The notes under the pieces: generated by a model
Database searches by the model: none
Told to the model about the DNA's origin: nothing
What the model saw: only the letters and a program-made list of their open reading frames with translations
NCBI GenBank assembly: GCA_032622095.1
Contig: CP136065.1
Location: 219,398,151 to 219,462,150 of the forward strand
DNA length: 64,000 nt
Source: Siphonodentalium dalli
Taxonomy: Eukaryota > Mollusca > Scaphopoda > Gadilida > Siphonodentaliidae
Direction: 5' to 3'
Program-made: the position numbers and the translations under genes
Shown: one piece after another, positions 62,001-64,000 of the stretch
Position numbering within the stretch: position 1 is the first letter of the stretch
Layout: every line of letters starts with the position of its first letter

Positions 62001-64000
62001 ACGGTTCAGTCTTTTAGCGAAGTCCAAACACACGTAGTACATAACTTTTGGAATTCGGCCAAGCAAGGACACCATGTATTGTTGGGCGGGTTTGAAGCCC
62101 TAATTCTATACAGTGGTTTCTTCTAGACGAGAAGAGGGCGGTATCTTCGCCCATTTATTATTTTGATTGACGGTGCATGTGCATCATTGTACCTAAGGAA
62201 GAGGCGTGGTATAACTGACATTCATATCGATCTATCACCTGATCAGTCATCGATTCATTTGGTGAATTCTCTTGTAATAAATATTTCGCAGGGAAGTCGG
62301 AAGGTTTGTGTAATATTGTGAGTGAAAGAGGGACGTATTCTGGGTTTTCATATTCCCCCAATTTCATTAGTCGTTCTAAACGTTGTTTACTAAGATGATT
62401 GAATATTGAAAAAATCAGGACACGGGATTTAGTTGGAATTTAAAACTTAAATAACTCGATTTAGGCTTGAGTTGAACTATTTATTTGTATATACGCTTAT
62501 GATTGGATGACACCCACTGATTGCCGACGATATTACGATTATTTTAGATTAGACGATATTACTGACGATATTGAAATTTTAACCGAGTATTGTCGATTAA
62601 TCTGGAAACCGCCCAGCACTAGCTAGCATCACTAAATTCACCCTCTGGGGACCTCATTCTGCATGGCCTTATCTGCTATGGGAGACAGAGACTCAGATTG
62701 CAGTTTCCAAATGGTGAATATTGTGATGTACACCCATTGGGAACCTTGATTATGCAATGTGCCAATTTAGGGATATAGAGAAACTAAACTAAAAAAGAAA
62801 TAGAATCTATGTGAAGAAGTTTCTATAGAAATTTGATAATAAAGAAACTTTCCAGAGAAGATGAGTCATAAGCAGAATGAGGTCCCCAGAGGCTGAATTT
62901 GGTGATGCTAGCATGCTATATATGTCACTAAACACCCTCTGGGGATCTCATTCTGCAAATGGCCTGCACACTAAACTCAGGCTTAGACATATTTCACGAA
63001 ATTACATTTGCAGTTCTTCTCCTTTGCAGCATCTCTCCTCGTAGCTATTAATCAAATTAAGAAGAGTTCCCAGAAGAAGCGAATGACATTCAAAGAATAT
63101 GGTGAGTTTTTTCATTTATTATGTTTAACCCTTTGAGTGCCAGGGGCCGATCTCATCGGCCATAAACCTACAAAATAAATCTGTTAAAGAATATAAAAAT
63201 GAATTATTAAAATTGTAAAAAAAAAAAAATTGTAAGGCCAATGCATTCTCTTATATATGCGAGGCGACCTATGGTCGACTCGCATATATAAGAGAATGCA
63301 TTGGCACAGGGTATATGGGTTGATACAAAAATCGACCTGGCACTCAAAGGGTTAATTGTCCCTGTGACCAGATGAGTCAGACGAGAATGAAATGCTTTAG
63401 CTTTCAACAGCCACTGTCTTGTATTATCATCTGAAATAACATGTAACTCCATTTAAATCAGAGAATAGACATAAGAAATTCTCGATATACAGGACAATCA
63501 CTGTGATTACGTCAACTGAATAATAGTTACATTTGATGTTAACACTACGCTTCGTTTGGTGACATCACAAATGATATCAGCCGAGTTGGGAGGTTATGAG
63601 CCGAGAGTTTGAGAGGTTATGAGCCGAGTTTGGGACGATATCAGCCAAGGTCGATAATAGGTCTCAAGACAAAAATATGATATCTAATTGTTCATGTTTG
63701 TTGAAATCTGAAGACAGAATAATTATGCATTTGTATATGTATCAATGCAATTTAAATACAAAAATAAAAGCTTGAGATAATCAGTAGGCATCACATACTC
63801 ATACATCAGTATACTCATTCTTCAATAATTATTTCTATTCAAATACCTATTTTCTCCTTAATTTGTTTACAGTGTTCCGTGGTCATGACCCGAATGTGAA
63901 TGTTGTTCTGTTAGAAGATTTAGCTGCAGTGATTGGTGTTGGCATTGCTGCGACATGTATGAGCTATACACTCTATACGGGTAATCAGTCTGCTGATGCG
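40939..64000 (+). CDS. SLC30A9: Zinc transporter 9 (SLC30A9, cation diffusion facilitator family), thirteen exons, 3' end outside window
   Basis: Exons are 40939-41047, 41510-41695, 42238-42328, 44968-45060, 46323-46408, 47923-48014, 48964-49034, 50078-50180, 53149-53204, 56096-56231, 59567-59606, 63030-63101 and 63873-64000+. They sum to 1263 nt with every splice phase consistent. The N-terminal 220 residues hold the family-specific domain with RAMNEYLLKP and KYKRRNPYE. The cation-efflux domain follows: helix 1 near 230-255, the zinc-site motif HSVAD (His269, Asp273) in helix 2, helix 3 near 305-327, helix 4 near 340-362 and helix 5 with LLEDLAAVIG (Asp394). Human ZnT9 has about 568 residues, so roughly 150 are missing. 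ZnT9 acts in mitochondrial zinc export; the basic N-terminus here could be a targeting region (inference). Confidence 0.96.
41510..41695 (+). CDS. SLC30A9: SLC30A9 exon 2 (N-terminal domain)
   Basis: 186 nt after 'ttcatttcag', ending AAAG|GTTTGT. Encodes SQIPFERQNHAASYSQ and a Cys-rich stretch (LCRTLLCKHKPYC), then a Pro/Ser/Asp-rich linker. The sequence is weakly conserved, as usual for this part of ZnT9. Confidence 0.85.
42238..42328 (+). CDS. SLC30A9: SLC30A9 exon 3 (RAMNEYLLKP)
   Basis: 91 nt between 'ttttcag' and GTAAAT. The segment IFISPLRAMNEYLLKP is highly conserved in ZnT9 and gave the family assignment of the N-terminal half. Confidence 0.93.
42999..43208. mobile_element. rep-B palindrome in SLC30A9 intron 3
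   Basis: TACAGTAATGCTCTAAGTAA to CTTTGAGCATTACTGTA. The right arm lacks about 8 bp ('aatcctga') found in the left arm. Confidence 0.87.
43470..43960. repeat. Dispersed mollusc-type repeat with ~85-bp internal subunits
   Basis: Begins 'tatgtttacccataccatag'; 'acagatcgagttcgaatatg' and 'gttatggccctt' recur three times. A truncated second copy is at 44248-44450. The start is a hairpin, ACCATAGTATGGT. Confidence 0.75.
44248..44450. repeat. Second, shorter copy of the 43470 repeat
   Basis: 'tatgtttacccatatcatag' through 'cagatcgagttcgaatatgt', same orientation. Confidence 0.75.
44655..44735. mobile_element. P3-family MITE fragment
   Basis: 'tttaacccaaggctgtggtg' then 'gttccagtgcattctcttat'; only the left hairpin arm remains. 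Confidence 0.55.
44968..45060 (+). CDS. SLC30A9: SLC30A9 exon 4 (KYKRRNPYE)
   Basis: 93 nt between 'tttatttcag' and GTAAGT. Encodes HIENLPKYKRRNPYETGPPI then IVYLRTDIES. Its 3' half and donor are repeated twice downstream with a 66-bp period. Confidence 0.93.
45019..45190 (+). repeat. 66-bp tandem triplication anchored on the SLC30A9 exon 4 splice donor
   Basis: The segment starting ACCACCTATAATAGTTTAT and including the donor CAGT|GTAAGTGTG recurs at 45019, 45085 and 45151. The second copy is almost exact; the third has several substitutions and a 9-nt insertion near the donor. All three keep GTAAGT. Using the second or third donor would bring in a stop at once (GTG TAA), so the first is the functional one. 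Confidence 0.9.
45340..45780. repeat. Inverted 'ggccaaa' repeat region
   Basis: 'cccaattttttttttggcca' at the left and 'tttggccaaatgaaattttt', 'aaaaaatggccattgaccaa' at the right. Probably an old DNA transposon remnant; the ends are not clear. Confidence 0.45.
46323..46408 (+). CDS. SLC30A9: SLC30A9 exon 5 (AKTAWGSLENL)
   Basis: 86 nt between 'caattgacag' and GTGAGT. Encodes AKTAWGSLENLNNEKKKLRD then SLKMTEGN. The Trp-Gly-Ser motif is conserved in ZnT9, and the Lys/Glu-rich end is probably helical. Confidence 0.92.
46570..46860. repeat. Two adjacent imperfect hairpins
   Basis: 'aatgtagtttgactgtgtttt' mirrored at 46655-46675, and 'gcatagtgtttccgaataaca' mirrored by 'tgttattcagaaacactatgc' near 46827-46847. 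Loops are about 60 and 50 bp. Confidence 0.65.
47645..47850. repeat. Dispersed repeat with 'aatgttcagataataa' hairpin, copy 2
   Basis: The hairpin at 47670-47732 and 'gaacacccctcctaatgaat' match 20035-20300 in inverse orientation. Confidence 0.65.
47923..48014 (+). CDS. SLC30A9: SLC30A9 exon 6 (linker before the transporter domain)
   Basis: 92 nt between 'ccatttatag' and GTAACT. Encodes DLLQLRAMLGSNASRESPAY then DSTDKGFSTE. A donor at AAAG|GTTTTT inside it would be out of phase with the next exon, so the GAG|GTAACT donor was chosen. Confidence 0.85.
48094..48212. mobile_element. rep-B palindrome with most of the right arm deleted
   Basis: TACAGTAATGCCCAAAGTAA to 'gaaagctttgggcattactgta'. 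The left arm is complete, while the right arm retains only its end, so the two ends join at 'gaaagctttgggc'. Confidence 0.82.
48541..48896. mobile_element. P1-family MITE, left end truncated
   Basis: Begins inside the loop of the first hairpin ('gaccataggtcgcctcgc'), has a complete second hairpin (about 48673-48743), and ends TGTTGGGTAAAGGGTTAA. It ends 67 bp before SLC30A9 exon 7. Confidence 0.88.
48964..49034 (+). CDS. SLC30A9: SLC30A9 exon 7 (start of membrane helix 1)
   Basis: 71 nt between 'ttttttacag' and GTAAGT. Encodes PKLSNWQRFVKQGSTKVVLT then AVV. The hydrophobic run starts at Lys-Val-Val. Confidence 0.9.
49083..49312. mobile_element. P3-family MITE, 48 bp after SLC30A9 exon 7
   Basis: 'tgctgcgctggagcagcatt' to CAGTCATGGAAGGGTTAA, with two partly decayed hairpins. 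Confidence 0.8.
49385..49756. mobile_element. Second copy of the GACCCACTTAATTTTCG element
   Basis: Inverse of 10334-10733. The centre is an 'aaggggaataactctatata' hairpin with 'tattccccttccattgaaaa'. Adjoins rep-A at 49757. Confidence 0.75.
49757..50015. mobile_element. rep-A MITE, double palindrome, TSD AGGGGGCC / AGGGGGTC
   Basis: CAAGCCTTGAAATAGGGTGT to GCTATTTCAAGGCTTG. Flanking 8-mers match at seven positions. It ends 62 bp before SLC30A9 exon 8. Confidence 0.88.
50078..50180 (+). CDS. SLC30A9: SLC30A9 exon 8 (helices 1-2 with zinc motif HSVAD)
   Basis: 103 nt between 'ttcttgcag' and GTATGA. Encodes NALNSIIKLVCWFYTGSHSM then FSEFIHSVADTVNQ. His269 and Asp273 form the HxxxD half of the transport site known for this family. 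Confidence 0.96.
50322..50509. mobile_element. rep-B palindrome, left arm centre deleted
   Basis: TACAGTAATGCTCTAATTAA to AATTAGAGCATTACTGTA. About 30 bp around the centre are missing from the left arm. Confidence 0.85.
51345..53075. mobile_element. Element with ~330-bp inverted ends in SLC30A9 intron 8
   Basis: 'taaaatcaagattatcagta' at the left mirrors 'tactgataatcttgatttta' at the right, and pairing continues to about 51685 / 52745 with few changes ('aataacgtacggatagtata', 'gggaaatagttcctatt'). The interior has 'ggggagaccggggcatgttg' and no transposase frame. Long inverted ends suggest a Mutator- or foldback-type element; no target duplication was seen. Confidence 0.85.
53149..53204 (+). 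CDS. SLC30A9: SLC30A9 exon 9 (LILGFGLYHSVKQPDSDHP)
   Basis: 56 nt between 'gaatttcag' and GTGAGT. Encodes the end of helix 2 and the PDSDHPYGY junction, the conserved cytosolic turn of cation diffusion facilitators. The intron before it holds a 1.7-kb element with 330-bp inverted ends. Confidence 0.94.
53340..53466. repeat. ~21-bp tandem repeat, about six units
   Basis: CTGTTATTCACAAATTAATTG repeats with variants (unit 20-21 bp). AT-rich, in SLC30A9 intron 9, about 135 bp after the exon 9 donor. Confidence 0.85.
54265..54445. mobile_element. Palindromic MITE around 'cgcgagagcgtagctcgagcg'
   Basis: 'agacagaacacaacgcgaat' and 'atcttttatcgaatgag' are mirrored by 'ctcgttcgataaaagat'-like and 'caagttgtgttctgt' sequence on the right. 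The GC-rich centre is unusual for the region. Confidence 0.7.
54920..55070. mobile_element. rep-A MITE, single palindrome, exact 8-bp TSD GACAGATC
   Basis: CAAGCCTTGAAATAGTGTGT to ACACTATTTCAAGGCTTG, 151 bp, almost entirely self-complementary. GACAGATC occurs at 54912-54919 and 55071-55078. This is the simplest and probably youngest copy. Confidence 0.93.
55085..55610. repeat. Inverted-repeat element, short relative of the foldback ends, interrupted
   Basis: 'tagatcatgccatgaatctc' and 'gagatcatattccaccaata' at the left, 'ttatactggtggaatatgat' at the right. The right end is split by the P1 MITE at 55614 and resumes as 'gcagagactcatgatc' at 56039. Confidence 0.75.
55614..56037. mobile_element. 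P1-family TTAA MITE with two hairpins, nested
   Basis: TTAACCCTTTACCCAACAGA to TGTTGGGTAAAGGGTTAA. Both hairpins are present. It is inserted in the repeat at 55085 and ends 59 bp before SLC30A9 exon 10. Confidence 0.92.
56096..56231 (+). CDS. SLC30A9: SLC30A9 exon 10 (helix 3)
   Basis: 136 nt between 'tcattccag' and GTAGAT. Encodes YGYTNLRHISSLISGVGIFF then FGTGLSMYHGIQGF and PLIW. Strongly conserved. The acceptor is 59 bp from the end of a TTAA-flanked element (55614-56037). Confidence 0.96.
56326..57058. mobile_element. Element with 'cagggatttttt' / 'aaaaatccctg' ends
   Basis: CAGTCAGGGATTTTTTTAGG and 'ggcagaaaaatccctggcag', plus subterminal 'gggtccggtatttgg' vs 'acccggacccattccc'. Contains several 'cccaatt' runs. 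No transposase open frame; hAT-like by general appearance only. Confidence 0.55.
57065..57235. mobile_element. P3-family MITE, right part missing
   Basis: TTAAACCTTCCATGACTAGA, 'gaaattttgcgaaaaaccctg', one hairpin with a shortened loop, then the start of the second hairpin. Confidence 0.72.
58073..58510. mobile_element. Non-TTAA element (GTGACCCGCCATATC ends) carrying the same two hairpins
   Basis: GTGACCCGCCATATCAAATC to GATTTGATATGGCGGGTCAC, followed inward by 'cagtcgtaagtcgggatt' in both arms. Inside are two copies of the hairpin with the TCGACCATAGGTCGCC loop (about 58114-58182 and 58392-58459). The flanks read 'acaatat' and 'atatgtgg'; a short AT-type duplication is possible. Confidence 0.88.
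58550..58850. repeat. Dispersed mollusc-type repeat with 'ctgtctgtccatc' run
   Basis: A 'tgtccatctgtctgtccatc' microsatellite followed by 'atctcagccttgggttatc' and a second 'actcagccgtgtgttatag' about 120 bp later, so a two-unit structure. Non-coding. Confidence 0.55.
58975..59160. mobile_element. P3-family MITE, decayed
   Basis: 'ttgcgaaaaccctgtgccat' and an imperfect hairpin, then 'gaccttgtaagccagttcat' and a truncated second hairpin ending 'catcacaaaatg'. Confidence 0.65.
59567..59606 (+). CDS. SLC30A9: SLC30A9 exon 11 (helix 4 start, 40 nt)
   Basis: A micro-sized exon between 'tcttttcag' and GTAAGA, encoding AIFTLGGSLLSEG. Phase fits both neighbours, and the Gly-Gly-Ser-Leu-x-Ser-Glu-Gly pattern is conserved in ZnT9. 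Confidence 0.94.
59980..60645. repeat. Dispersed repeat of four ~150-bp subunits, mollusc-type
   Basis: 'ggacatwactctggcagaaa', 'ggtcggaccrgacccatat' and 'cacataccaagtttcatcaa' recur about every 150-170 bp, ending in a 'gacagacatacagaca' tail. This pattern is widespread in molluscan intron and intergenic DNA (general knowledge). Confidence 0.75.
60708..61347. mobile_element. rep-A MITE interrupted by a P1 MITE
   Basis: The left module is at 60728-60815, the unique middle to 'ctaaactaaaaaagaaa' (about 60945), then a P1 fragment to TTAA at 61184-61187. The rep-A middle resumes at 'aatttgataataaagatact', and the right end 'tattttgaggcctg' is at 61347. Confidence 0.82.
60950..61187. mobile_element. 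P1-family MITE fragment, left end missing, nested in rep-A
   Basis: One hairpin with a shortened loop ('gcgacctatatatataagag') and the complete right part to TTGGGTAAAGGGTTAA. Confidence 0.85.
61422..62985. mobile_element. rep-A MITE split by a 1.1-kb hAT-like element
   Basis: The left part, 61422-61510, starts CAAGCCTGATTACAGCGTG. The right part, 62622-62985, resumes with 'gctagcatcactaaattcac' and ends 'actaaactcaggctta'. Together they make one normal long-form copy. Confidence 0.88.
61511..62621. mobile_element. hAT-like non-autonomous element, 8-bp TSD GCTAGCAT
   Basis: TAGGGCTGGACGATATTAAC at the left and GAAACCGCCCAGCACTA at the right. GCTAGCAT is at 61503-61510 and 62622-62629. The interior has 'gacgatatt' repeats near both ends and a 69-codon minus-strand frame (62158-62367) with no recognisable domain, so no transposase. 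Confidence 0.92.
63030..63101 (+). CDS. SLC30A9: SLC30A9 exon 12 (helix 4 end and cytosolic loop)
   Basis: 72 nt between 'cctttgcag' and GTGAGT. Encodes SLLVAINQIKKSSQKKRMTF then KEY. Basic loop residues follow the helix. A composite rep-A element ends 45 bp upstream of the acceptor. Confidence 0.95.
63125..63355. mobile_element. P2-family TTAA MITE, 24 bp after SLC30A9 exon 12
   Basis: TTAACCCTTTGAGTGCCAGG to CCTGGCACTCAAAGGGTTAA. One perfect hairpin at about 63238-63306. The left TTAA is very close to the exon 12 donor. Confidence 0.92.
63873..64000 (+). CDS. SLC30A9: SLC30A9 exon 13 (helix 5), cut by window end
   Basis: Starts after 'gtttacag' and encodes FRGHDPNVNVVLLEDLAAVI then GVGIAATCMSYTLYTGNQSADA. 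Asp394 lies in the helix 5 motif, but position -4, His in typical ZnT proteins, is Val390. Exon or intron status past 64000 is unknown. Confidence 0.93.

Noticed and set aside
61513-62600. Possible hAT transposase inside the 1.1-kb element
   Set aside because: The longest frame is 69 codons on the minus strand with no RNase H-like or BED motif; the element is too short to encode a transposase.

Overview
The window is AT-rich, intron-rich animal DNA. The genes are split by GT-AG introns, and about half of the window is short palindromic transposable elements and tandem repeats. The protein families are general metazoan ones. The repeat style is typical of lophotrochozoans and best fits a mollusc (bivalve or gastropod): runs containing 'gttatggccctt', 'gggacataactctgg' and 'tctgtctgtctg', a tRNA-derived SINE with a 'GTGCACGTTAAAGAACCC' core, and very dense MITEs. 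The organism is inferred, not proven.

Three genes can be supported. (1) At 2172-3671 (+) are the last two coding exons of a gene I do not recognise, followed by a polyadenylation signal. (2) At 27959-17653 (-) is a complete five-exon gene for a 148-residue MAPEG-family membrane enzyme resembling microsomal glutathione S-transferase 2. Its five exons sum to 447 nt with every splice phase consistent. (3) From 40939 (+) to the window end are thirteen exons (421 codons) of a zinc transporter 9 (SLC30A9) orthologue. It is cut by the window edge; roughly the last quarter of the protein is missing.

Layout: 1-3.75 kb, end of gene 1 with palindromic MITEs; 3.75-17.6 kb, gene-free, with TTAA-flanked (piggyBac-like) elements; 17.6-28 kb, the MGST2-like gene, its introns packed with palindromes; 28-36 kb, a roughly 6.5 kb foldback element whose arms enclose a degenerate 42-bp tandem array; 36-40.8 kb, terminal-inverted-repeat elements and a SINE; 40.9-64 kb, SLC30A9 with repeat-filled introns.

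The repeats are structured. One family (rep-A) has exact or near-exact 8-bp target duplications at five sites, so it is hAT-like. Several families are flanked by TTAA and begin CCCTT, so they are piggyBac-like. One family (rep-B) is flanked by TA and begins CAGTAATG, so it is Tc1/mariner-like. A near-perfect hairpin of about 65 bp occurs inside elements with unrelated ends.

The most unusual signal is that each of the three genes carries a tandem repeat anchored on one of its own splice sites. In the MGST2-like gene the repeat is 78 bp (26 codons). Each unit has a copy of the 3' splice site and of the first exon bases, and the five units nearest the exon stay open in the reading frame, so use of an upstream acceptor would add 26-residue blocks to the enzyme.
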